A stretch of DNA of 64,000 nucleotides from WHSW01 sp033856255 (lineage in GTDB: Bacteria > Actinomycetota > Thermoleophilia > Solirubrobacterales > 70-9): assembly GCA_033856255.1 (NCBI GenBank), contig JAWVFH010000004.1, positions 1 through 64,000 of the forward strand, read 5' to 3'. This document shows positions 48,989-58,751 of this stretch, piece after piece. Under the pieces are notes generated by a model. The model made no database searches. It saw only the letters and a program-made list of their open reading frames with translations, and was not told the DNA's origin. Each line of letters opens with the position of its first letter. Within the stretch, counting starts at the first letter, position 1. The position numbers and the translations under genes are program-made.

Positions 48989-51788
48989 CCTCAGGGGGCT
49001 CCTGGCCCGGATCCGGGCGGTACTGCCGCAGGGCAACACGCTCCCGCACGAGATCTGGCTGCGGCGTCACACCTGGCTGGTCGCGCTGCTCGCCGCGCAG
49101 GGCGTCGGCATGACCATCTACGCGCTGGTCGAGGGCTTCCCGCTCCTGCACAGCATCCAGGAGGGCGGGGTCCTCGTCGTCTTCGCGGCCGCCGCATGGA
49201 TCGTGCGCGACCATCAGCGCCTCGCCGGAGTGGTCTGCTCGATCGGGCTGATCACGACGTCGGCGGTCCTCGTTCACGTCTCGGGAGGCCTGATCGAGGC
49301 TCACTTCCACTTCTTCGTGATGATCATCCTGCTCACCCTGTACGAGGATTGGATCCCCTTCCTGATCGCCGCCGGTTACGTCCTCGTTCATCACGGGGTG
49401 ATGGGGGCGATCGACCCGGGCTCGGTCTACAACCATCCCGACGCGATCGCTCACCCGTTCAAGTGGGCCGCGATCCACGCCGTCTTCGTCGGCGCCGCCG
49501 CGGCCGCCGCCGTGGTCACCTGGAGGCTGAACGAGACCTACCGGGGCGAGACCGAATCGGCACTGGCGCTGGCCCGCGACCGCGAGCAGTCGCTGGTGCA
49601 GGCGCAGGACCTCGCCAAGCTCGGCGGCTTCGAGTACGTGATCGCAACCCAGGAGGTGGTCTGGTCGAAGCAGCTGTTCGCTGTCCTCGGGCTGGACCCG
49701 GAGACGTACCGTCCGGCCGCGGACACGTTCCTGGGGATCATCGACCCGGCCGACCACGATCAGCTCGCCAACGCCTACCTGCGCGCGATCGAGTCCCGCG
49801 GGACCTTCTCGACCCAGTGCCGCTACCCGCATCCCGACAGCACGGTCCGAATCCTCCAGATCCGCGGCGAGGTGATCACCGACGACGACCAGGTCCCGGT
49901 CGGGGTCGCCGGCACCTTCCAGGACGTCAGCGAAGGCGAGCGCGTCCGCGAGATCGCCCTCCGTCGCGCGGCCGCCCAGCGCGCCGTGGCCGAGCTCGGC
50001 GAGCGAGCCCTCGGCGCCACCGACCTCAACGACCTCTTCGCCGAGGCGGTGGAGAGCATCTCCTCCGTCCTCCGCGTCTCGATGGCGGCGGTGAGCGAAT
50101 GGCTGCCCGACGATGACGAGTTCGTGATCCTCGCCGAGAGCGGCCTTGAGGGTGCGGCCGGTACGCACTATCCGGGCAGCCGCGGATCGCAATCGGGCTA
50201 CACGCTGCTGACCGGAAAGCCGGTCGCGGTCCCGGATTGGTCGGAGGAAACGCGGTTCGGCACTCCCTCGATGGTCGATCGGTTCGGCGTCGCGAGCGGT
50301 GTGACCGTCGTCGTCAAGCAGCGAGACAGGCCGTTCGGCGTGCTCGGCGCCTTCGGCGGAGAGCCCCGCAATTTCGACGCTGACGAGATCAGCTTCGTGC
50401 AGTCGGTCGCCAACGTCCTCTCCGCGGCGAGCAACCGGATGGAGGCCGAGGCGGAGATGCGCCATCAGGGCCTGCACGACCCGCTCACCGGGCTGCCCAA
50501 CCGGGTTCTGTTCGTCGACCGGCTCGACCAGGCCCTGGCGCACGCGACGCGAGACGGCGAGCAGGTGGGCGTGCTCTTCTGCGACCTCGACCAGTTCAAG
50601 CTCGTCAACGACAGCCTCGGCCACGACGCGGGCAACGAGCTCCTGAAGGCGATCGTGCCGCGCCTCCGCGGGCTCTTGAGCCCCGGGGACACGCTGGCGC
50701 GCTTCGGCGGCGACGAGTTCGGGATCCTGATCAGCGACGTGGGATCGGTACGAGAGGTGACCCGCATGGCGGAGCAGGTCGCGGCTGCGCTGAGCGCCCC
50801 ATTCGTCCTTCGCGACGGTGAGCACTTCGTCACCGCATCGACGGGGATCGCGATCGGTGACGGGACCGAATCACCCGAGGCCGTGATCCGCGATGCGGAC
50901 CTCGCCATGCACAGGGCGAAGGAACGCGGTCGCGGACGTTACGAGATCTTCGACCACCTGATGCGAGAGCGCGCGGTCGACCATCTGCGGACCGAGAACC
51001 AGCTGCGCCGTGCGCTGGAGCGCGACGAGCTGCGCGTCCACTATCAGCCGATCGTCTCCATGACCAGCGGGGCGATCGCCGGCTTCGAGGCGCTGGTTCG
51101 CTGGCAGCATCCCGAGCGTGGCCTGCTGCCACCCAGCGAGTTCATCCCGGCGGCCGAGGAGAGCGGCCTGATCGTCGAGCTCGGCGATCGCGTGCTCGAG
51201 CTCGCCTGCGAGCAGACGGCCAAGTGGCAGAAGGACTGGCCCGACGCGGCGCCGATCGGGATCTCGGTCAACATCTCGGCCCGCCAGCTCGCCCACCCCG
51301 GCTTCCCCGACCGCGTCCTCGAGGTGCTCACGCAAACGGATCTCCAGGCCGTTTCGCTGCGGCTCGAGGTGACGGAGACGACCCTGGTCGAGGAGCTCGA
51401 GGGATCGGTGAACAACTTTGCCCGCCTGAAGGAGCTCGGGGTGGGCGTCGCGCTCGACGACTTCGGGACCGGATTCTCGTCGCTCGGATATCTGCGCCGC
51501 TTCCGGTTCGACCAGCTGAAGATCGACCGCTCGTTCATCGACCAGATCTCGGTCGACGCCAACGCCGCGATCGTCGCCGCCGTGGTCGGGATCGCCGAGG
51601 CATTGGACCTGCAGGTCGTCGCCGAGGGAATCGAGACCGAGGCCCAGCTCGAGGCGGTCGCGGCGCTCGGCTGCCACTACGCCCAGGGTTATCTCTTCTC
51701 GCGCCCGGTCCCGGCGACCGAGGCCGCGGCTCTGCTTCGCGGGGCGCGTCTGCCTGGAAGCACCGCCGGCGAGCGCGCCCGCGCCTAG
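48975..51788 (+). CDS. Membrane PAS-GAF-GGDEF-EAL protein
   Basis: 937 residues. About six N-terminal helices with the SGGLIEAHFHFFVM segment form a membrane sensor; a PAS domain (about 215-325), a GAF domain (about 340-490), a GGDEF domain (RFGGDEFGI intact, no RxxD site) and an EAL domain (GFEALVRW, DDFGTGFSSLGYLRR, KIDRSFI, AEGIET) follow. Both catalytic signatures are complete, so it may make and degrade c-di-GMP depending on signals. GAGG lies six nt before the ATG at 48975; it overlaps the GGDEF gene by 14 nt. Confidence 0.9.
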   Translation: MARTSLRGLLARIRAVLPQGNTLPHEIWLRRHTWLVALLAAQGVGMTIYALVEGFPLLHSIQEGGVLVVFAAAAWIVRDHQRLAGVVCSIGLITTSAVLVHVSGGLIEAHFHFFVMIILLTLYEDWIPFLIAAGYVLVHHGVMGAIDPGSVYNHPDAIAHPFKWAAIHAVFVGAAAAAAVVTWRLNETYRGETESALALARDREQSLVQAQDLAKLGGFEYVIATQEVVWSKQLFAVLGLDPETYRPAADTFLGIIDPADHDQLANAYLRAIESRGTFSTQCRYPHPDSTVRILQIRGEVITDDDQVPVGVAGTFQDVSEGERVREIALRRAAAQRAVAELGERALGATDLNDLFAEAVESISSVLRVSMAAVSEWLPDDDEFVILAESGLEGAAGTHYPGSRGSQSGYTLLTGKPVAVPDWSEETRFGTPSMVDRFGVASGVTVVVKQRDRPFGVLGAFGGEPRNFDADEISFVQSVANVLSAASNRMEAEAEMRHQGLHDPLTGLPNRVLFVDRLDQALAHATRDGEQVGVLFCDLDQFKLVNDSLGHDAGNELLKAIVPRLRGLLSPGDTLARFGGDEFGILISDVGSVREVTRMAEQVAAALSAPFVLRDGEHFVTASTGIAIGDGTESPEAVIRDADLAMHRAKERGRGRYEIFDHLMRERAVDHLRTENQLRRALERDELRVHYQPIVSMTSGAIAGFEALVRWQHPERGLLPPSEFIPAAEESGLIVELGDRVLELACEQTAKWQKDWPDAAPIGISVNISARQLAHPGFPDRVLEVLTQTDLQAVSLRLEVTETTLVEELEGSVNNFARLKELGVGVALDDFGTGFSSLGYLRRFRFDQLKIDRSFIDQISVDANAAIVAAVVGIAEALDLQVVAEGIETEAQLEAVAALGCHYAQGYLFSRPVPATEAAALLRGARLPGSTAGERARA

Positions 51789-51797
51789 CCCGCCGCG

Positions 51798-52682
51798 CTA
51801 GAGCTCCGGGACGTCGGCCCCCTGTGGGCTGAAGGGGACGCGACGGACCTCGGCCCAGCCGCGGGCCGCGTCGACGGCCGCCTCGACGACCTTCCCGGTG
51901 TCCTGCCAGAAGCTCCACAGCATCACCGACGGGCCGGCCCCGGAGATCGTCGCCCCGATCGCTCCCAGGTCGCGCGCCCGCTCGACCAGCTCCATCGAGC
52001 GCTCGTAGAGGTGACGCCGGGCCGGCTGGTGGAGGCGATCGGCGAGGCCGCGGCCGATCAGGGCGAGGTCGGAGCGCTCCAGCCCGAGCACCAGCTGGCT
52101 CGCGGCGGCGACGTTGGCGACCGCGTCGGTGATCGGGATCGCCGCCGGCAGCGCCGCCCGGGCCTCGGCGGTGGGCACGGTGTCGTCGGGAATCACGAGC
52201 ACCGCCTCCACCCCCTCCGGCGGCTCGAGGCGAACCGGCGGCGACAGCTCGGCGGCGCCGTCCGCGGCCGGACAGAGGACGAAGCCGCCATAGAGGGCCG
52301 CGGCGACATTGTCGGGATGGCCCTCGAGCTCGACCGCGTGGCGGTACAGCGCCTCGCGCTCGAGCCCGAGCTCGTACATGTGGTCGGCGGCCACGAGGCC
52401 GGCGACGATCGCCGCCGCGCTCGAGCCCAGGCCGCGGGCGAGCGGGATGTCGCTGCGGATCTCGAACCGCAGGCCGTCGGCCGGGTGCAGGTGCTCGAAG
52501 GCCCGTACGCAGAGGTTCGAGCGGTCGGTGGGCAGGTCCGGTCCCGCCTCGACCGCGAACTCCCCGGCCTCCGTGACCTCGAGCTCGAGCTCGAGCTGCA
52601 GGGCCGCCGCGAGCACGTCATAGCCGGGCCCGAGGTTCGCCGACGACGCCGGGACGCGGACCAGTCGACGCCTGGCGGTCAT
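51798..52682 (-). CDS. thrB: Homoserine kinase (GHMP family)
   Basis: 294 residues. VPASSANLGPGYDVLAAAL opens the GHMP fold, PLARGLGSSAAAIVAG is the ATP-binding loop, and ATISGAGPSVML is the third motif. The order and wording match ThrB, which phosphorylates homoserine in threonine synthesis. It is not next to hom or thrC. The ATG at 52682 overlaps the stop of the redoxin gene (ATGA), so the two are translated together. Confidence 0.88.
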   Translation of the reverse strand: MTARRRLVRVPASSANLGPGYDVLAAALQLELELEVTEAGEFAVEAGPDLPTDRSNLCVRAFEHLHPADGLRFEIRSDIPLARGLGSSAAAIVAGLVAADHMYELGLEREALYRHAVELEGHPDNVAAALYGGFVLCPAADGAAELSPPVRLEPPEGVEAVLVIPDDTVPTAEARAALPAAIPITDAVANVAAASQLVLGLERSDLALIGRGLADRLHQPARRHLYERSMELVERARDLGAIGATISGAGPSVMLWSFWQDTGKVVEAAVDAARGWAEVRRVPFSPQGADVPEL

Positions 52683-53215
52683 CTCCACTTGATCGAGCAG
52701 CCGACCGGCTCGGTGCTCGGCGGGGCGGGGTCGCCGGCAAGCACGGCGTCGAGCGCCGCACGCAGCCACTCGGCGCGCCGGCCTGGGTCCTGGTGGTCGG
52801 CGTCGGGGGCGCCCTCGTAGACGATCCGCCGCTCGGCGTCGAGCACGAACAGGTGAGGCGTGGTGCGCGCGCCCCAGGCGCGGGCCGTGTCCTGGGTGGA
52901 ATCGAACAGGTACGGAAACGGCCACCGCTCGCGCTCGACCCGCTCCCGCATCGCGTCCGGCCCGTCGGCGGGATAGCGCTCCGGGTCGTTGGAGCTGACC
53001 GCGAGGAAGCGAACCCCCCGGTCGGCGTAGTCCTCGGCGACCTCGACCAGCCGCGGGTGCCAGGCGAGCGCGTAGGGGCAGTGGTTGCAGGTCCAGACGA
53101 CGACCGTCGCCGGCGCCTCGCCCGGGCCGGCGTCCAGCGTCCGCACGGCCCCCTCGGTATCGGGCAGGGACAGCGGCGGCGCCTGCCGCGCTTCGGGCTG
53201 CTCAGCTTCGCTCAT
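52679..53215 (-). CDS. AhpC/TSA-type thioredoxin-fold protein
   Basis: 178 residues. VVVWTCNHCPYALAWHPRL carries a CxxC redox pair in the first helix of a thioredoxin fold, followed by GVRFLAVSSNDPERYPADGP, an inserted loop, and ARTTPHLFVLDAERR with the cis-Pro. It resembles redoxin/peroxiredoxin-like thiol oxidoreductases. It overlaps the small thioredoxin-like gene upstream by 14 bp and ThrB downstream by 4. Cellular partner unknown. Confidence 0.82.
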   Translation of the reverse strand: MSEAEQPEARQAPPLSLPDTEGAVRTLDAGPGEAPATVVVWTCNHCPYALAWHPRLVEVAEDYADRGVRFLAVSSNDPERYPADGPDAMRERVERERWPFPYLFDSTQDTARAWGARTTPHLFVLDAERRIVYEGAPDADHQDPGRRAEWLRAALDAVLAGDPAPPSTEPVGCSIKWR

Positions 53216-53543
53216 TCGTCTCCTCCGGGTGCTCCTGCGCCGCGGCCAGCGCGTCGGCGACCTCGGCGGGGTCGGGAAGCGCCGAGATCCGGCCGTCGCG
53301 GAGCCGGTAGACCCGGCACGTTAGCCCGCCGGGGTGATCACCCGGCTCCTGGATGTCGCGCCCGTCGACCCGGATCGTCGGCGAGCCGGGGAAGCGCTCG
53401 GCCGCGGCCTCGGCCTCGGTGCGGATCTCGCGCAGCACCAGCCGGCCGGGGTCGATGCCGGCGAGCTCCATCTGCTCCCGGACGATCTCGGTCGCCCGCC
53501 CCCAGGACGGGCAGCCGCTCCACCACAGCAGCTCGACCCGCAT
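53202..53543 (-). CDS. Small thioredoxin-like protein with single active-site Cys
   Basis: 113 residues. MRVELLWWSGCPSWGRATEIV is a thioredoxin-type first strand and active-site loop, but only one Cys is present (second position is Trp), and FPGSPTIRVDGRDI carries the cis-Pro region. The family resembles DUF2703/alkylmercury-lyase-associated thioredoxin-like proteins. It is the first gene of the redox-ThrB group and may act as a thiol-binding or monothiol protein. Confidence 0.72.
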   Translation of the reverse strand: MRVELLWWSGCPSWGRATEIVREQMELAGIDPGRLVLREIRTEAEAAAERFPGSPTIRVDGRDIQEPGDHPGGLTCRVYRLRDGRISALPDPAEVADALAAAQEHPEETNERS

Positions 53544-53553
53544 CGGCTCAAAT

Positions 53554-53925
53554 CTAGGCGAGCAGCCGTTCGACCTCGCCGAGCAGCGCCTCGGCCTCGA
53601 ACGGCTTCTTCATGAACCCGTCGGAGTCGACCCCGTGGCGGCGGATCTCGCGCTCGTCGTCGATCGTCGCGGTCAGGATCAGGACCTTGACCTCGGCGGT
53701 CGTCGCGTCGGCCCGAAGGCGCTGCAGGATCTCGTACCCGGCGAGTCCCGGCATCCGGCCGTCGAGCACGCAGAGGTCCGGGAGCCGGTCGCGGATCAGC
53801 TCCAGGGCGCGCTCGCCGTCGGCCGCGGTGATCACCTCGTAGCCGGCCCGGCCGAGGACGATCGCCACCAGCTCGACGATGTCGCGCTCGTCGTCGGCGA
53901 CGACGACCAGCTTGTCCGTGTTCAT
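53554..53925 (-). CDS. Single-domain response regulator
   Basis: 123 residues, receiver only. VVVADDERDIVEL gives the acidic pocket, CVLDGRMPG the phospho-acceptor Asp, LILTATID the Thr and GFMKKPFEAE the Lys. There is no output domain, so it probably works by protein contact. It overlaps the PAS histidine kinase stop and start (ATGA), making the kinase its natural phosphodonor. Confidence 0.9.
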   Translation of the reverse strand: MNTDKLVVVADDERDIVELVAIVLGRAGYEVITAADGERALELIRDRLPDLCVLDGRMPGLAGYEILQRLRADATTAEVKVLILTATIDDEREIRRHGVDSDGFMKKPFEAEALLGEVERLLA

Positions 53926-55817
53926 CGCTCCTCAGCCCGCCTGGTCGAGACGTCGCGGCGCTCCGCCGTCGGCCGTGGCCGCGCCCGCCGGTCGGCCCGC
54001 GCCCCCGCCTGCAGGGGAAGCAGCACCCGGAAGGTGGTCCCCCTGCCGAGTTCGCTGTCGACGGTGATCGTTCCGCCGTGGGCGTCAACGATCGCCTTCA
54101 CGATCGTCAAGCCTAGACCGGTTCCCTGAATGTGGCGGCGTTCGGCTTCGCGGGCGCGGAACATGCGCTCGAACAGGCGCCCCGTGTCCTCGGCCGGAAT
54201 CCCGATCCCGGTGTCGGCGACGGCCACCTCGGCCAGCTCCCCGGCAGCCGACGCGCTGATCGCGACCTCGCCGCCCGCGGGCGTGAACTTGATCGCGTTC
54301 GAGACCAGGTTCTCGAGCACCTGGCGCAGGCGGTGAGGGTCGCCGGCGATCACCGGCGCCCCGTCGCGGTCGAGCGTGATGCTCACCCCGGCGTTGGCGG
54401 CGTCCGGGGCCATCGCCTCCGCGGTCGCGTCGGCGATCTCCCCCAGATCGGCCTCCCCGAGCTCGATCTGGAAGGTCCCTGCAGTGATCCTGGTCAGCAT
54501 CAGCAGGTCGCCGACCAGGTTCAGCTCGCGCCTGGAGTTGCGATCGATGACCTCGACGAAGCGCCGGCCCTCGGCGCTCAGGTTGTCGGCCTCGATCTCG
54601 GCCAGCAGCTCGGCGTAGCCGATGATCGAGGTCAGCGGCGTGCGCAGCTCGTGCGAGACGAGCTGGAAGAAGTCGTCCTTGAGCCGCTCGGCGGCGCGCT
54701 CGGCGGTGACGTCGCGACTGGTCCCCATGAGCCTCATCGTCCCGTCGGCGGCGAGGAAGGGGCGGCCGTGGATCGCGATCTCGCGAATCGTCCCGTTGGC
54801 GATCACGACCCGGTAGGAGTGGTCGAACTCCCGCGGCTCGTTCTCGATCTCGCGCAGCAGCGCCAGCACGTGATCGCGGTCGTCGAGATGAACCGCCTCC
54901 ACCAGCTCGTCCGGGCCCGGGGGCGGGCGGCTGGGATCGAAGCCGTGGTTTCGGTACTGCTGCTCGGACCAGGTCCGCTCGCCGCTAGCCAGGTCGAGCT
55001 CCCAGCTGCCGACCAGGGCGATCTGCTGGGCGTCGGCGAGCTGGCGGCGCTCGCCGGCGAGCGCGCGCTCCGTCGCCATCCGCCCCGAGATCTCCCGCCC
55101 GCTGCAGTAGAACAGGCGCGGCTCGGGATCCGGATCGGGGACCGCCGACCACTCGGTCCAAAGCCAGGCGCCCTCGCTGGTGGCGACGCGGATCTTGAAT
55201 TCGGCCGTGACGCCGCCGCCGGCGAGCTTCGCCACCTCGTCCTCGACAGCCTGTCGATCGTCGGGATGGACGATCTCGATGAACGGATTCGGCAGCAGCT
55301 GGTCGTCGGTCCAGCCGAGCACCTGCTCCCAGGCGCCGTTGATGTTCTTGAAGTAGCCGTCGAAGCCGCAGGTCGCGACCAGGTCCTGGATCAGCTCGAA
55401 GTGGCGCGCCGATTCGGCCAGCCGCCGCTGCGCCTGGCGCTGCTCGGTGATGTCGCGGGCGCTGGTCGAAACCCCGACCACGTCGCCGGCCTGGCCGACG
55501 ATCGGGGCGGCGCTGACGGAGACGTCGATCGTGCGGCCGTCCTTGCAGCGCCGCTCGGTCTCGAGGTTCTCGACCCGGCCGCCGTCGCGGACGGTGCGCA
55601 TGATCTCCGGCAGCTCGCTCAGCCCTCCGGGCGGCACGAGGATGTCGTGCGACCGCCCGAGCATCTCCTCGGCCGTGTAGCCGTAGATCCTCTCGGCGCC
55701 GCGGTTCCAGGTCGTCACCAACCCATCCAGCGACCAGCCGATGATCGCGTCGGCGGCGCTGTCGAGGATCGCGGCGAGCTCGCGATTCTTCTGCTCGCTG
55801 TCGCCGTCGGCTTCCAT
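53922..55817 (-). CDS. Soluble multi-PAS histidine kinase
   Basis: 631 residues. Three PAS domains (roughly 10-135, 140-255 and 270-385) lack membrane helices, so it senses inside the cell. Then come the dimerisation domain with His in LVSHELRTPLTSIIGYAE, the N box NLVSNAIKFTP, and the G boxes VADTGIGIPAED and GTGLGLTIVK. The C-terminus is Arg-rich. It is the kinase for the receiver-only protein encoded by the overlapping gene. The second PAS motif WEQVLGWTDDQLL is typical of redox- or ligand-sensing PAS. Confidence 0.9.
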   Translation of the reverse strand: MEADGDSEQKNRELAAILDSAADAIIGWSLDGLVTTWNRGAERIYGYTAEEMLGRSHDILVPPGGLSELPEIMRTVRDGGRVENLETERRCKDGRTIDVSVSAAPIVGQAGDVVGVSTSARDITEQRQAQRRLAESARHFELIQDLVATCGFDGYFKNINGAWEQVLGWTDDQLLPNPFIEIVHPDDRQAVEDEVAKLAGGGVTAEFKIRVATSEGAWLWTEWSAVPDPDPEPRLFYCSGREISGRMATERALAGERRQLADAQQIALVGSWELDLASGERTWSEQQYRNHGFDPSRPPPGPDELVEAVHLDDRDHVLALLREIENEPREFDHSYRVVIANGTIREIAIHGRPFLAADGTMRLMGTSRDVTAERAAERLKDDFFQLVSHELRTPLTSIIGYAELLAEIEADNLSAEGRRFVEVIDRNSRRELNLVGDLLMLTRITAGTFQIELGEADLGEIADATAEAMAPDAANAGVSITLDRDGAPVIAGDPHRLRQVLENLVSNAIKFTPAGGEVAISASAAGELAEVAVADTGIGIPAEDTGRLFERMFRAREAERRHIQGTGLGLTIVKAIVDAHGGTITVDSELGRGTTFRVLLPLQAGARADRRARPRPTAERRDVSTRRAEER

Positions 55818-55843
55818 CGCTCCCTCCGCGACCCGGTCGCGAT

Positions 55844-56851
55844 CTACGTCGACGGTCTCGAGGCGGCGACGATCCCCGCCAGCGCGTTGGCGTTGCCGGC
55901 GATCGCCCCTGCCAGCAACCCGTCGGCGGGTACCTCGGCGCCGGGCAGAAGCACCGACTCGCGCAACCGCGCGCCGGCGCCGACCCGCGCCCCGGGGCCG
56001 ATCACCAGCGGCCCGTCGAGCCGTGCTCCCTCGCCGATCCGCGCGCCCTCGCCGAGCAGCACCGGCCCCTCGAGCTCGACGTCGGGGCCGAGCCCCGCGG
56101 CGGCCGCCGAGTCGACGAGCTCGCCCGCGGGCTCGACGTCGACGGCGCCCGTGAGCACGTCGAGGTTGCCCTGCAGGTACTCGGGGAGCGAGCCGACGTC
56201 GTTCCAGTAGGAGTCGGTGACGTGGACCCCGAACGGGACGCCGCGGTCGAGCAGGGCCGGGAACACGTCGAGCGCGAAGTCGACCTCCTCGGCGTCGGGG
56301 AAGTGATCGAAGATCTCGGGCTCGAGCACGTAGATCATGCAGTTGGCGAGGTCGGACAGGGCCTCGGCGGGCTCGGGCTTCTCCTGGAACCCCTCGACGA
56401 GGCCGTCCGAGCCGGTGACGACCACGCCGTACTCGGTCGTGTTCGTGACCGGCTTCACCGCCAGCGTCGCGATCCGGTCGCTCGCGGCGTGGGCGCCGGC
56501 GAGCTCCGCGAGGTCGACGTCGGTGAGCGCGTCACCGGCCATCACCAGGAAGGGCTCCGAGCCGAAGTACTCGCGCACGTTGCGGACGCCGCCGGCGGTG
56601 CCCAGCAACCTCTCCTCCTGGCTGTACGTGAGCTCGACGCCGAGCGCCGCCCCGTCGCCGAAGCTCTCGCGGATCGTCTCCGGGAACCAGTGCAGGTTGG
56701 CGATCACCTCGCCGAACCCGTCGCGGGCGAGCCGCAGCAGGATGTGCTCCATGATCGGCCGGTTGGCGACCGGGACCAGCGGTTTCGGGATCTCGTAGGT
56801 GAGCGGGCGCAGGCGCTTGCCCAGCCCCGCCGCCATCACCATCGCTTTCAT
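55844..56851 (-). CDS. NDP-sugar nucleotidyltransferase with hexapeptide repeats
   Basis: 335 residues. The N-terminal nucleotidyltransferase domain opens MKAMVMAAGLGKRLRPLT (G-x-G-x-R-x-x-P-L-T) and contains KPLVPVANRPIMEH and FLVMAGDALTDVDL. The C-terminal part is a left-handed beta helix with hexapeptide repeats (LLGEGARIGEGARLDGPLVIGPGARVG). This is the architecture of mannose-1-phosphate guanylyltransferase and glucose-1-phosphate nucleotidyltransferases; sugar and base are not decided. Divergent from ahcY, with 67 bp between the starts. Confidence 0.86.
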   Translation of the reverse strand: MKAMVMAAGLGKRLRPLTYEIPKPLVPVANRPIMEHILLRLARDGFGEVIANLHWFPETIRESFGDGAALGVELTYSQEERLLGTAGGVRNVREYFGSEPFLVMAGDALTDVDLAELAGAHAASDRIATLAVKPVTNTTEYGVVVTGSDGLVEGFQEKPEPAEALSDLANCMIYVLEPEIFDHFPDAEEVDFALDVFPALLDRGVPFGVHVTDSYWNDVGSLPEYLQGNLDVLTGAVDVEPAGELVDSAAAAGLGPDVELEGPVLLGEGARIGEGARLDGPLVIGPGARVGAGARLRESVLLPGAEVPADGLLAGAIAGNANALAGIVAASRPST

Positions 56852-56885
56852 CGGGGGTGAGGCTAGTGGGTGAGCACCTCACTAC

Positions 56886-56901
56886 GATTCGCTGGCGAAT
56901 C
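56886..56901 (+). repeat. Hairpin GATTCG-CTGG-CGAATC upstream of ahcY
   Basis: Perfect 6-bp stem with a tetraloop 17 nt before the ahcY ATG, in the 67-bp divergent gap. The GGAG ribosome-binding site at 56911 is outside it. It is too short to be an SAH riboswitch; an operator or mRNA hairpin is possible. Confidence 0.35.
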
Positions 56902-56918
56902 AGCGACTCAGGAGCAGC

Positions 56919-58342
<1,424 letters not shown>

Positions 58343-58343
<1 letters not shown>

Positions 58344-58720
58344 TCCCAGAGAGCGAGATCGAGCTGCGGGCGAGCCGGTCCTCGGGGCCCGGTGGGCAGC
58401 ACGCGAACGTGACGGCTTCGCGGATCGAGGCTGTTTTCGACATCGACGCCTCCCGGTCGCTCTCGGAGGACCAGAAGCATCGCCTGCGAGCGCGCTTCGG
58501 ACCGCGGGTGACCGCGATCGCCCAGGACGCCCGCAGCCAGGCACGCAACCGCGCGCTGGCGATCGAGCGCCTGCAGGCCCGAATCGAGTCAGGCCTGCGG
58601 ACGCGCAAGCGCCGTCGCCCGACCAGGGCCACCAACGCCTCTCGCGAGCGTCGCCTGGCCTCGAAGCGACGGCGCTCGGATGTGAAGCGCAAGCGACAGC
58701 GACCGGGCGGCGACGACTGA
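58343..58720 (+). CDS. ArfB-like peptidyl-tRNA hydrolase (RF-1 domain), apparent ATC start
   Basis: 125 residues from ATC 58343. IELRASRSSGPGGQHANVTASRIEAVFDI contains the catalytic GGQ (about residues 17-19) of the release-factor-1-like family, and the tail is Arg/Lys-rich (KRRRSDVKRKRQR), as in ArfB/YaeJ-type rescue factors that enter the empty mRNA channel. In this frame no ATG, GTG or TTG lies close upstream; the ATC overlaps the ahcY stop as TGATC, like the common TGATG overlap. Alternatives are CTG 58340 and ATA 58331. The first downstream GTG would remove GGQ. Confidence 0.75.
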
Positions 58721-58751
58721 ACACGGTCCCGCGAGCAGGCGGGCCGAGGGC

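Noticed and set aside
56852..56918. SAH riboswitch upstream of ahcY
   Set aside because: The gap is only 67 nt and lacks the riboswitch core; the only structure is a 6-bp hairpin.
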